64,000 nt of DNA from CAWCBG01 sp963793845 (GTDB taxonomy: Bacteria > Acidobacteriota > Terriglobia > Terriglobales > Acidobacteriaceae). The notes under the pieces were generated by a model, which worked only from the letters and a program-made list of their open reading frames with translations, ran no database searches and was not told where the DNA came from. The stretch spans positions 1 through 64,000 of the forward strand of contig CAWCBG010000012.1 in assembly GCA_963793845.1 (NCBI GenBank), read 5' to 3'. The translations under genes were made by a program, and so were the position numbers. Of the stretch, positions 1 through 7,727 are shown one piece after another; position 1 is the stretch's first letter, and the number at the start of each line of letters is the position of its first letter.

Positions 1-6
1 AGGAAT

Positions 7-24
7 ACGGACACGCACGGACAC
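7..24. repeat. Putative integrase arm-site pair, left
   Basis: Two copies of ACGGACAC (7-14 and 17-24) are spaced 10 bp apart. Similar pairs occur at 127-145 and 4026-4044. Short paired direct repeats near the ends of an integrase-bearing element are typical of arm-type binding sites. The role is inferred. Confidence 0.45.
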
Positions 25-126
25 GAACCCTCAGAGACTTACCTGTTAACTATCCTAAAAACATGGAAATAGATGTACTTTCCGCTGACACTGTGAGACA
101 CTCAGAGCCGCAATAAGCCAATTAGT

Positions 127-145
127 ACGGACACGGTGCGGACAT
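127..145. repeat. Putative integrase arm-site pair at the int start
   Basis: ACGGACAC (127-134) is followed by GCGGACAT (138-145), which overlaps the integrase start codon at 144. A protein bound here could block int transcription or translation, so this pair may serve both recombination and autoregulation. That is inference from position only. Confidence 0.45.
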
Positions 146-1361
146 GGCAAAGCTAACAGAAACCTTCGCAAAGAGAGTCAAGGCTCCCTCCAATGGCAAT
201 CAGATTCACTACGACGGCGAGATTAGCGGCTTTGGTCTGCGGGTCACAGCGAGCGGCTCCAAGAGCTTCGTGCTGAATTACCGATTCAACGGTCAAGAGC
301 GCCGCTATACCATCGGCCCGTTCCCCGAGTTCTCAGTTGAAACCGCTCGTGACAAAGCCTTTGAACTTCGCCAGTCGATTTCCAATGGTATCGATCCCTT
401 CACACTACGAGAGACAAAGCATCGGGAAGCTGTCGAGTCCGAGGCACGGCTCCGCACGTTGAGAGACCTTGCGACGGAGTATCTAGAACGCCATGCAATG
501 GTTCACAAGCGCCCTAAGTCGGTTCGTGACGACAAAGCAATGCTGGACGGGGTAATTTTGCCGAAGCTAGGCCGCATCAGGGTTGCACACGTTTCACGCC
601 GCGACGTGTCAGACCTGCATACTTCATTGCAGGCGACTCCGTACCTTGCCAATCGCGTACTCGCGCTGCTCCGCAAGATGTTCAACTTCGCAATCTCAGA
701 CAACGAGCGAGAATGGGGAACCGCCAAAAATTCCGCGGCGGGCGTTCAAAAGTTCCAAGAGCAAAAGCGCGAGCGGTGGCTCTCCAAAGAAGAGCTAGAG
801 CGCCTTGCCGTCGCGCTGGACAGCTATCCAGACAAGCGAGCCACACTTGCTGAGGTATCAGAGAAGCAGCGGATGTTCGTTCGCAGTGAGGCGCAGCGGG
901 CCGTCAATGCAATCCGGCTGATCACAGTGACGGGCGCTCGCAAAGGCGAAGTGCTGCTCGCCAAGTGGGAGCAATTCGATCTTGAGCGCGGAGTATGGAC
1001 GAAGCCGAGCCATAACACCAAGCAGAAACGAGTCGAGCACGTTCCGCTAAACAATCAGGCCATCGTGTTCTTGCAATCGCTCCCGAAGGAAGGCGAGTTT
1101 GTTTTCCCTGGAAGAATGGGGGAGCACTTGACCGACCTGAAGTTTCCCTGGGCGGCGATCTGCAAAGACGCTCAAATAGAGGGCGTCCGCATCCACGATC
1201 TGCGGCACACGTTCGCGTCTCACTTGGTCAGTAGTGGCGTCTCCTTGCCGATGGTCGGGAAGCTCTTAGGGCACACGCAAGCGCAGACAACGGCCCGCTA
1301 CGCTCACTTAGCGGACAATCCCCTCAGAGAAGCGGCCAATCTGTTTCCCAGCGTGTTGTAG
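144..1361 (+). CDS. int: Tyrosine-type site-specific integrase (P4-like)
   Basis: This 405-residue protein has the layout of P4/tRNA-type integrases: an N-terminal DUF4102-like arm-binding domain (about residues 5-95, with the GFGLRV and Y..GPFPE segments), a SAM-like core-binding domain (about 105-190) and a C-terminal catalytic domain. The catalytic residues are visible as Arg in TGARKGE (about 266), His and Arg in HDLRHTF (about 350-354), His in LGHTQ and the nucleophile Tyr in ARYAHL (about 385). Such enzymes recombine element DNA into the 3' end of tRNA genes, and a tRNA-Lys lies at 4115-4190 with its 3' end facing this region. It appears intact and is the recombinase of the element that fills 1-4.1 kb. 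Confidence 0.93.
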   Translation: MAKLTETFAKRVKAPSNGNQIHYDGEISGFGLRVTASGSKSFVLNYRFNGQERRYTIGPFPEFSVETARDKAFELRQSISNGIDPFTLRETKHREAVESEARLRTLRDLATEYLERHAMVHKRPKSVRDDKAMLDGVILPKLGRIRVAHVSRRDVSDLHTSLQATPYLANRVLALLRKMFNFAISDNEREWGTAKNSAAGVQKFQEQKRERWLSKEELERLAVALDSYPDKRATLAEVSEKQRMFVRSEAQRAVNAIRLITVTGARKGEVLLAKWEQFDLERGVWTKPSHNTKQKRVEHVPLNNQAIVFLQSLPKEGEFVFPGRMGEHLTDLKFPWAAICKDAQIEGVRIHDLRHTFASHLVSSGVSLPMVGKLLGHTQAQTTARYAHLADNPLREAANLFPSVL

Positions 1362-1399
1362 GTGTCGTCTTCACAATCGCGCCTGTGTGATGCTGGCAC

Positions 1400-1957
1400 T
1401 TGCTGAGAGGTCGATCCGGGCGTAGCTTGAAGGTGTTTTCTTCACTCGCTCAAATAGGCTTTGATGTGACAACAGCGATCCTCATTGCGATCCTTGCTGC
1501 GCTGGGGGTTATTGCCCGTGAGCTGTGGCTCCTCAGACGGCAGAATCAGTCGAGAGGATCTGCGCAACCGGATAAGTACAAACGTCGAATTTTCACGTTT
1601 GAGCGGACGGGATGGACTGACAGCAGCTGGCGGATTGCTATGTGGATCACGTTCCTTATCGGGATTGCGACATGGAATCGCGCCGAGGCACTCCTGCTTC
1701 GCAACTTTGGAAGCAGCCCATCGCAACTTAGTGGGTGGGTTTCTGTAGCAGGGATCTGGGTTTGGGTCTGTCTGTGCATGTTCGTGCTAGGGATTCTATT
1801 TTTTGCAGTCATCCACAAGGGAATGGACCTATATGACGAGCGAGTGTTCAAGCGCGTATTCAGCCCAGAGGAGTGGGATGACCTAGTGTTTCTCAACGAC
1901 CGTAGCGTGCATGGCGACGAGGCTGTGGAGCGCATCTACAGGGCGAAGGGTCTGTGA
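1400..1957 (+). CDS. Hypothetical multi-pass membrane protein
   Basis: I do not recognise this 185-residue protein. It has an N-terminal hydrophobic segment (about residues 20-42), a basic stretch, then two further hydrophobic segments (about 78-95 and 115-140), and a charged cytoplasmic-looking tail containing DERVFKRVFSPEEWDDL. The listed start is TTG; GTG codons at 1433 or a little further on are alternatives. It lies 38 bp after int in the same direction and may be co-transcribed. It is probably accessory cargo of the element. Confidence 0.5.
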   Translation: MLRGRSGRSLKVFSSLAQIGFDVTTAILIAILAALGVIARELWLLRRQNQSRGSAQPDKYKRRIFTFERTGWTDSSWRIAMWITFLIGIATWNRAEALLLRNFGSSPSQLSGWVSVAGIWVWVCLCMFVLGILFFAVIHKGMDLYDERVFKRVFSPEEWDDLVFLNDRSVHGDEAVERIYRAKGL

Positions 1958-1988
1958 TGGGCTCTTACTTATCGCCCCGGTTGGCGAG

Positions 1989-2450
1989 CTACTGGCCGCC
2001 TAGCCGTTCTTGCAGGCGCTCTATGAGTTTGTCAGCTGGCGCATTCTTTCTTTTCATCCGATTAGAGTCGCTGTATAGGGAGGCAACGCCGTTTCGAGGG
2101 AAGATGGTTAGGTGAAGAATGTATTTTTCATCAGCTACGCTAAAACTGCCGTAATTGGTCGTCCCTGTAACGTGTGATGAACTCTCGAACACAAAAATGA
2201 GGTCGGCTAAGTTCGGATCGTTCACGACTGTAAATCGACCCCATTCGGTAAGCGATTTGTATGCCACGTCTGCAGTCTGCGGGTGGCCGGACCGGTTGTC
2301 GATGAACACTGTCTTCCCGGACAGCAATTGTTGTGGTAGGGGTGCTTTCGGCGCGTCCTTGGCGACGGCAGCCGATACCAACAGGACAAGACAAGGCAAC
2401 AAGCGGCGCAAGAGCATAATAGCTAAGGATAATCCGCTCACCTTCGACAC
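1989..2450 (-). CDS. Hypothetical exported protein
   Basis: The protein has a clear signal peptide after the internal Met at 2417 (hydrophobic core LLPCLVLLVSAAVA, likely cleavage after AVA). A mature domain of about 120 residues follows, with the pattern VFIDNRSGHPQTADVAYKSL. I see no named enzymatic motif. The longer form starts with GTG at 2450, but a 10-bp palindrome (GACACGTGTC, 2446-2455) overlaps that codon, so 2417 is a plausible true start. It resembles cargo carried by the integrative element rather than a core function. Confidence 0.55.
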   Translation of the reverse strand: MSKVSGLSLAIMLLRRLLPCLVLLVSAAVAKDAPKAPLPQQLLSGKTVFIDNRSGHPQTADVAYKSLTEWGRFTVVNDPNLADLIFVFESSSHVTGTTNYGSFSVADEKYILHLTIFPRNGVASLYSDSNRMKRKNAPADKLIERLQERLGGQ

Positions 2451-2502
2451 GTGTCAACGAAATAGATCTTGGCACGGAGGCCTGGCACACAGGCCCCAGG
2501 GC

Positions 2503-2832
2503 TCACAGGTCACAGATAACTCGGACTTGTGGGATGCTGACCTCCTGCTTATCCGATTGTCCGAGCCACTGCTTTCCGAGAAATATCAGCATGGTGGGGT
2601 TGCCGGCCATCGCGAGTTCCCACTGCTTTCGCCTCAGAGAGACGAAGCCGCTTTTCCTTTTTTGCGCGAAATAGTCCGCAAAACTCAGGCCTTGCTCACG
2701 CTTCACGGCTCGCTCAATCGTGTCCTCTGACCTTCCGAAGTGGGCCGCGATTTCCGCCAGCGTGCATTGCACGGCACAGAGGCGATCGAAGTCTGCCCAG
2801 TCGATCGTGGCTCTAGGCCTACCGCCAGCCAT
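2503..2832 (-). CDS. Small HTH protein, phage terminase small subunit-like
   Basis: The 109-residue product begins MAGGRPRATIDWADFDRLC and has a helix-turn-helix (about residues 20-45, TLAEIAAHFGRSEDTIERAV) followed by a basic region and AGNPTMLIFLGKQWLGQ. That arrangement is common in small phage-type DNA-binding proteins annotated as terminase small subunits. The start at 2832 is preferred over 2859 because GGAGGG precedes it by 5 bases. It overlaps the end of the Rep-like gene by 14 bp, so the two are probably translationally coupled. No large terminase lies nearby, so a packaging role is unproven. Confidence 0.6.
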   Translation of the reverse strand: MAGGRPRATIDWADFDRLCAVQCTLAEIAAHFGRSEDTIERAVKREQGLSFADYFAQKRKSGFVSLRRKQWELAMAGNPTMLIFLGKQWLGQSDKQEVSIPQVRVICDL

Positions 2833-3295
2833 AATCGCCCTCCGACGGCCGGCGTTCACATCGGGAATACTGCGTGAGCATTCGCAATGCTTTGCCGCCT
2901 AAGTCCCACTCGCTGCCGCGGTCGAAGGCGTGCTTGAGGCAATAGGGAATAGCGCCGCCGTGCGGTTCGTATCGCAGCACAAGAGCGTCACCAAAGCATC
3001 GCCAGAGGCTCTCTGCCATCAGGCACGAGAGATGCTCAGTATCAATCAGCACGCCGTGGTGGTGTTCTGGAATCTCAGGGAATCCGAGGCCGGAATACCG
3101 GAACATTTCGTCGGCTCGAAACCATCCCAAAGGCCGCCTCTGCAGCCACTCGATTCCATCTATCCACTTTGCAAACGCCTTGTGGCGCCCTTCCCAGCTC
3201 CTTCGGGAGGCATAGGTCAAGGTGAAGTAGTGGGTCACGTTCTGAGCCTCAAGAAATCCTGAGGCCTCCGCAATGAGATGGTTTCTAACCGTCAT
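2819..3295 (-). CDS. HUH endonuclease / Rep-like protein
   Basis: This 158-residue protein shows the three ordered motifs of single-strand HUH (rolling-circle Rep) nucleases. Motif 1 is YFTLTYA (about residue 23), motif 2 is PEHHHGVLID (about 76-85, metal-binding His-X-His) and motif 3 is IPYCLKHAF (about 116-124, with Tyr and Lys spaced as Y-x2-K). The family nicks DNA with the Tyr and joins it to the 5' end. Its presence between an integrase and an excisionase-like gene suggests autonomous replication or transfer of the excised element. The protein is short and lacks an obvious helicase domain. Assignment rests on the motifs only. Confidence 0.55.
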   Translation of the reverse strand: MTVRNHLIAEASGFLEAQNVTHYFTLTYASRRSWEGRHKAFAKWIDGIEWLQRRPLGWFRADEMFRYSGLGFPEIPEHHHGVLIDTEHLSCLMAESLWRCFGDALVLRYEPHGGAIPYCLKHAFDRGSEWDLGGKALRMLTQYSRCERRPSEGDYGWR

Positions 3296-3444
3296 TAGAC
3301 ACGAATTCCTTCCGGCCCCTTCCGCCGAGTTGCAAGTATTCGCAGGCCCCTACAGATATGGCGGTCTGAGAGACCTGGCCGCGTGATTGCGACTTGTGCC
3401 ACTCCGGTTGCTTAGGTGATTGCAGTTAGCCGTAGCGAAGCGTC

Positions 3445-3654
3445 CTATCCGCGCTTGCGCCGCTTTTCTCTGCCCTTGAGCCACGCCTCAACGCTGGCTT
3501 TGGAGTAGAGAATTGTCCGACCGATTTGAACGCGTGGCGGGCCGTCGCCCATGAGCGCCCAGCGATCAATGGTTCGCGCTGTCTTGCCGAACATCTGAGC
3601 GAACTGCGATTTGGTCATGTAGCCGTCGAGTACGGAGTTTCCGAGATCACCCAT
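3445..3654 (-). CDS. AlpA/MerR-like HTH protein, probable excisionase
   Basis: The 69-residue product contains the compact winged HTH of excisionase/AlpA proteins: YMTKSQFAQMFGKTARTIDRW, then GPPRVQIGRTILYSKASVEAWL and a Lys/Arg-rich tail. This family bends DNA at attachment sites and controls integration versus excision. The start at 3654 is preferred over 3762 because AGGAG lies 9 bases upstream. It is the last gene before the right-hand arm-site pair and the tRNA, a usual place for xis. Confidence 0.7.
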   Translation of the reverse strand: MGDLGNSVLDGYMTKSQFAQMFGKTARTIDRWALMGDGPPRVQIGRTILYSKASVEAWLKGREKRRKRG

Positions 3655-3812
3655 AAACTTCTGCTCCTGAAAGCAGCCGCTCATTATTGGCCCCAGCGGC
3701 TCAGGGCAAATCGGGGGGAGCAGCAACGCCTTTTGAGGCACATCGCGAAAGCAGCGAAGCACGTTCAGTGGCGCGGCTTTGAAGCGCTATTCAGTTGTGT
3801 TGGGTTTCTCGG

Positions 3813-3878
3813 AAGTCTGCCACGAGGGCGTGGACTCGAGAAGAGAAGCCGTAAAGTCTGCCACGAGGGCGTGGACTC
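3813..3878. repeat. Two tandem 25-bp palindromic repeats
   Basis: A 25-bp sequence occurs at 3813-3837 and again, identically, at 3854-3878 (41-bp period). Each copy folds on itself as CCACG-aggg-CGTGG with flanking AGTC/GACT arms. The stretch 3655-4114 has no other gene that I can support. The repeat could be a protein-binding or nicking site of the neighbouring element, or a REP-like sequence. Confidence 0.8.
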
Positions 3879-4025
3879 CGGCTAGACACACCGTAGCAGA
3901 TGGCGACGCCGTCCGCAATAGACGGACAGAGTGGCACCTTGCAGGGTAACGCTGTGCAAGTCGAGAAACTCGCTGCGACATTTGCCTTCGATGGGGAGCC
4001 GCCACAGCGAGAATCCGTGTCTATT

Positions 4026-4044
4026 ACGGACACAGAGCGGACAC
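4026..4044. repeat. Putative integrase arm-site pair, right
   Basis: ACGGACAC (4026-4033) and GCGGACAC (4037-4044) are spaced 11 bp apart as in the pair at 127-145. This pair lies about 70 bp from the 3' end of tRNA-Lys, where the right element boundary would be expected. Confidence 0.45.
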
Positions 4045-4114
4045 AGCTTTTAAAACAGGATTGAATGACCGTGGAGCGGATTTGATCAAACTATTGAAAT
4101 AATTGACTCTAATT

Positions 4115-4190
<76 letters not shown>

Positions 4191-4357
4191 GCTTTGTGAG
4201 GAAGCACTGCGGAAGGGCCACTGAATTATAGCATCGCTTATCCGGCCAGCAAAAATTATCGGCCACTGGTGCGGTTCTAAAAGGACAGCGCCCGGCTACT
4301 CATTGGGACAGAACCGGTTACTCAAGGATGCCAGTCTGAAATGTGGAATAGCCCGTG

Positions 4358-5383
4358 CTACTCGATCTGGACCAGCTGGCCTGATCCAATCTCCGACTGT
4401 GGCATCTGAATCGTCTGTGGTGCGCGCCAGTGATCGATGTACGACACTTGATGCACGCATGAAACGGTGCAGTGCGGGGCGCATCCCTTGGCAGTGAGAA
4501 ATTCGCGGCGAATATCCGCCACCGTGTAGTTCTCCAGCGGCACCCCGGGATAGCCGCGCTGCTGCGAGCAGTAGTGCACCAGTCCGTCTTCGCAGATATA
4601 GAGATAGCGGGCTCCGGCGCGGCATCGCCACTCGTTGGGCTTGCCGTTGGCGATGTTGTTCTGGAACCAGTTGAAGCGCGAGTAATGCTTTTTTTCAAGG
4701 TTCTTCATCTTGAGGAAGACTTCGCGCTCGTCGTCGCCCAATGGCTGCAACTGTCCTTCGCCGTCATGAATAATTCCGATGGTGGAGGTGAACCCTAGCT
4801 GTACGGCCCGTCGGCCAACCACCAGCGCGTCATGCGGATTGTGAATCCCGCCGCCGACCACAGAATTGATGTTGACGTGGAAGTCGGCATGCTCGGCGAG
4901 CAGCTGCAATTTCTTGTCGAGCACCTTCAGAGATTTCTTGGAAACGTCGTCGGGCATGACGTTGTCGATGCTGATTTGCAGGTGGTCGAGTCCGGCGCGA
5001 TTCAGCCGTTGAATGCGATCGGCCGTCAGCAGGTAGCCGTTGGTGATCATCCCGACGAGCACCGGATGAGTACGCATGTGTGCAATCAATTCATCCAGTT
5101 CCGGGTGCAGCAAGGGCTCGCCACCGCTGAGGGTTATGATGGTTGTACCCAGCCTCGCCAGTTCGTCGATGCGCCGCTTCATCGTTTCCAGCGGCACCGG
5201 CTTGGAGAAGTCGTCGTATTCGTTGCAATAGGTACACGACAGATTGCATCGCCGGATGGGAATGATGTGCGCCATCACCGGGTGGTCGGTCGAGGCCAAC
5301 CCTTTGGCGATCATCTTTAGCTCTCGAATCCGGCGTTTGGCGGCCAGGATGCGCCGGTGTGCCTGTGAAGACGGTTTGGACAT
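4358..5383 (-). CDS. Radical SAM / SPASM-like protein
   Basis: This 341-residue enzyme has the radical SAM cluster motif CNLSCTYC (about residues 46-53) and the SAM-binding GGEPLLHP segment. A Cys-rich C-terminal region follows (CRAGARYLYICEDGLVHYC, then CAPHCTVSC), resembling a SPASM/twitch auxiliary cluster domain. It would use SAM to make a 5'-deoxyadenosyl radical; the substrate cannot be told from sequence. It stands alone, with a start codon 233 bp from the divergent ppiD gene. No precursor peptide gene is evident next to it. Confidence 0.8.
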   Translation of the reverse strand: MSKPSSQAHRRILAAKRRIRELKMIAKGLASTDHPVMAHIIPIRRCNLSCTYCNEYDDFSKPVPLETMKRRIDELARLGTTIITLSGGEPLLHPELDELIAHMRTHPVLVGMITNGYLLTADRIQRLNRAGLDHLQISIDNVMPDDVSKKSLKVLDKKLQLLAEHADFHVNINSVVGGGIHNPHDALVVGRRAVQLGFTSTIGIIHDGEGQLQPLGDDEREVFLKMKNLEKKHYSRFNWFQNNIANGKPNEWRCRAGARYLYICEDGLVHYCSQQRGYPGVPLENYTVADIRREFLTAKGCAPHCTVSCVHQVSYIDHWRAPQTIQMPQSEIGSGQLVQIE

Positions 5384-5571
5384 ACTCGCGTGATTTTATT
5401 ACAACATAGATATCCCGGACCCGGGGAAGCGTTGCCCTTTGTTTGGTGCGTTTTCGCTCCTGAGTGGCGTCAGGAAGCATCCTGATGTAACTGCATAACC
5501 GTTTTCCACTAAGAGTTTCGTAAGACGAAGGGCTGAGCGCCGGTCCGCCTCGAGCCCCGTCTCCATTAGTT

Positions 5572-5577
5572 TATAAT
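5572..5577 (+). promoter_or_regulatory. Candidate -10 element for ppiD
   Basis: TATAAT lies 40 bases before the ppiD ATG at 5617, with GGAG (5602-5605) as a ribosome binding site between them. No good -35 hexamer is visible at the usual spacing. Confidence 0.35.
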
Positions 5578-5616
5578 CGAAAATTCAGCCTCAATCGATC
5601 TGGAGTTCCTACAAGT

Positions 5617-7596
5617 ATGCTTCGATTTCTGCAAAAGCCCGGCCCAATCAAGAAATACGTTTTGGGAGGCATCCTGGTCTTTATCTGCCTGGCAATGAGC
5701 ACATATCTCATCCCTGGCGGTGTCGGCGACTACTTTAGCGGCAATCTTACCGAACAAGGTGTCGTGGCCAAAGTTGGCGATCAGCCGATTCGCGCCCTGG
5801 ACGTGAACGAGAGGGCCAACGCGATTGGGCGCCAGCAGTTCCGCGGAAACATCCCTTCCCAGCTCAAGCCCTACCTCCTGGCGCGGGCCGCCGACAACCT
5901 CATCAGCCAGGGAGCTCTGGTCTATGAAGCCGATCGAATGGGACTCGGCGTCACCAATGAAGAACTGGTCAGCTACCTGCATCAAGGCCAGTGGGGTCAG
6001 GCGTTCTTCCCGGGTGGCAACTTCATCGGGCAGGAGAGCTACGAGAGCTTTATCCAGAATCAATTTCACCTGAGCGTGGCGCAGTTCGAGCGGGAAATCA
6101 AAGCGCAACTGGCCACGGAGAAACTGCTGACCACGGTTGGTGCTGCGGTCTCAGTTAGCGACAAAGAGGTTACCGAGGAGGCAGAGAAGCAGGAAACCAA
6201 GGTAAAGCTGCAATATGCCGTCCTGACGCTCGATGACATGAAGAAGCTGATCAATCCCAGCCCGGAAGAGCTGCACGCATTCTACGACGCCAACAAGGCC
6301 CAACTGGTCAACTCGATTCCGGAAAAGCGCAAGGCACGCTACGTCCTGATTGATACGACCAAGCTGGCGGATAGCATCCAGGTTTCGCAGGGAGATCTGC
6401 AGAAGTATTACAACCAGCATCAGGAAGAATTTCGCGTACCAGAGACTGTGACCGTGCGCCACATTCTCATCAAAACGCCGCCGCCGGGAGCCGACGGCAA
6501 GGTCGATCCCAAGGCCGTGGAGGCCGCAAAGGCAAAGGCCGAGGATGTAGACAAGCAGTTGAAGGCCGGGGCGAATTTCGCCGACCTTGCCAAGAAATAT
6601 TCTGACGATCCGGGCAGTGCCCAGAACGGTGGACTTTTGCCGGCCATCAAGCGCGGGCAGACCGTTCCCGAATTTGAGCAGGCCGCCTTCAACACCCCGG
6701 TGGGACAGATGACGGGCGTGATTCGCACCAGCTACGGCTTCCACATTATTGAGGTGGAGGCCAAGCAGTCGGCCCACTTGAAGTCGCTGGACGAGGTCAA
6801 GGCGCAGATCGAACCTCTCATCAAGCAGGACGAAGCCTCTGCCGAGGCCAGAAAGCAGGCCGACGCGTTGCAGACTCTGGCGCGGACCGTCGGGCTGGAT
6901 AAGGCGGCTGCCCAAAAGGGACTGACGGTTACCACTACCGACCTGATCGCACGCGGCGATCCACTGCCCGGATTGGGTAACGCTCCGGACCTTAGCGGCG
7001 ATCTGTTCGCTGCGAACAAAAACAATCCGCCGGAGACGGCCAGCGTTCCCCAGGGATACGCCATCTACCAGGTAACCGAGATACAGCCTCCGCAGACTCC
7101 GACCTTCGAGCAGGCCAAGGCGCAACTGGAAACACAATTCCAGAATCAGCGTGCACAGTCGCTACTGGCTCAGAAGACGCAGCAGCTCTCCGACCGCGCC
7201 AAGGCTGAACATGACCTCGCGAAGGCCGCGAAAGAGGCCGGCGCGACCCTCAAGACCAGCGATATGGTCGACTCCACCGCCCAGGTGCCCGACATCGGAC
7301 CCCTCACCGGAGGCGCTGCGGTTGCCTTCGACATGAAGCCCGGCGACATCAGTGGGCCGATACAGGGCGGCACCAACGGCATCGTTTTAACAGTCCTGGA
7401 GAAGCAGCAGCCGTCACCGGAAGAATTGAAGCAGAACTGGGACAAGGTGAAGGAGAGCCTGCTGCAACAGAAGCGCCAGGCCATGGAGGCGCTTTACGTG
7501 CAGAACCTGCGCGATCAACTGGAGAAGCAGGGCAAGATCAAAATCAATAAACAGGAGATGGACCGGCTGACGAATGCGTCGTCGGAAGGGACATAG
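5617..7596 (+). CDS. ppiD: PpiD/SurA-type peptidyl-prolyl isomerase
   Basis: The 659-residue protein has a short cytoplasmic N-terminus, one membrane anchor (about residues 14-34), a SurA-N-like chaperone region (about 45-200) and a parvulin domain (about 275-390). The parvulin domain starts VTVRHILIK and includes DLAKKYSDDPGSAQNGG and YGFHIIEVE. A second, degenerate parvulin-like region follows. It would act in the periplasm as a membrane-anchored foldase for outer-membrane and secreted proteins. Length and layout match PpiD. It appears monocistronic, with a hairpin 22 bases after the stop. Confidence 0.88.
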   Translation: MLRFLQKPGPIKKYVLGGILVFICLAMSTYLIPGGVGDYFSGNLTEQGVVAKVGDQPIRALDVNERANAIGRQQFRGNIPSQLKPYLLARAADNLISQGALVYEADRMGLGVTNEELVSYLHQGQWGQAFFPGGNFIGQESYESFIQNQFHLSVAQFEREIKAQLATEKLLTTVGAAVSVSDKEVTEEAEKQETKVKLQYAVLTLDDMKKLINPSPEELHAFYDANKAQLVNSIPEKRKARYVLIDTTKLADSIQVSQGDLQKYYNQHQEEFRVPETVTVRHILIKTPPPGADGKVDPKAVEAAKAKAEDVDKQLKAGANFADLAKKYSDDPGSAQNGGLLPAIKRGQTVPEFEQAAFNTPVGQMTGVIRTSYGFHIIEVEAKQSAHLKSLDEVKAQIEPLIKQDEASAEARKQADALQTLARTVGLDKAAAQKGLTVTTTDLIARGDPLPGLGNAPDLSGDLFAANKNNPPETASVPQGYAIYQVTEIQPPQTPTFEQAKAQLETQFQNQRAQSLLAQKTQQLSDRAKAEHDLAKAAKEAGATLKTSDMVDSTAQVPDIGPLTGGAAVAFDMKPGDISGPIQGGTNGIVLTVLEKQQPSPEELKQNWDKVKESLLQQKRQAMEALYVQNLRDQLEKQGKIKINKQEMDRLTNASSEGT

Positions 7597-7617
7597 CTCC
7601 AGCTGGTAAGGAAATCT

Positions 7618-7642
7618 GGGCCGGCATTTGCTCCGCCGGCCC
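7618..7642 (+). terminator. Hairpin after ppiD
   Basis: GGGCCGGC (7618-7625) and GCCGGCCC (7635-7642) form a perfect 8-bp stem with a 9-nt loop, 22 bases after the ppiD stop. The downstream run of T is weak. Confidence 0.6.
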
Positions 7643-7727
7643 TTACCGCTTTCCCCCCGAGCCGCACTCCGCAGCATTAGGTGCCGCCGGCGCTTTCTAT
7701 TCCGATGTCATCATAAGAGTCGCACTC

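Noticed and set aside
1..25. Left attachment site of the integrative element
   Set aside because: The first bases share only a few letters with the tRNA-Lys 3' end; no convincing duplicate is present, so the left boundary is not called.
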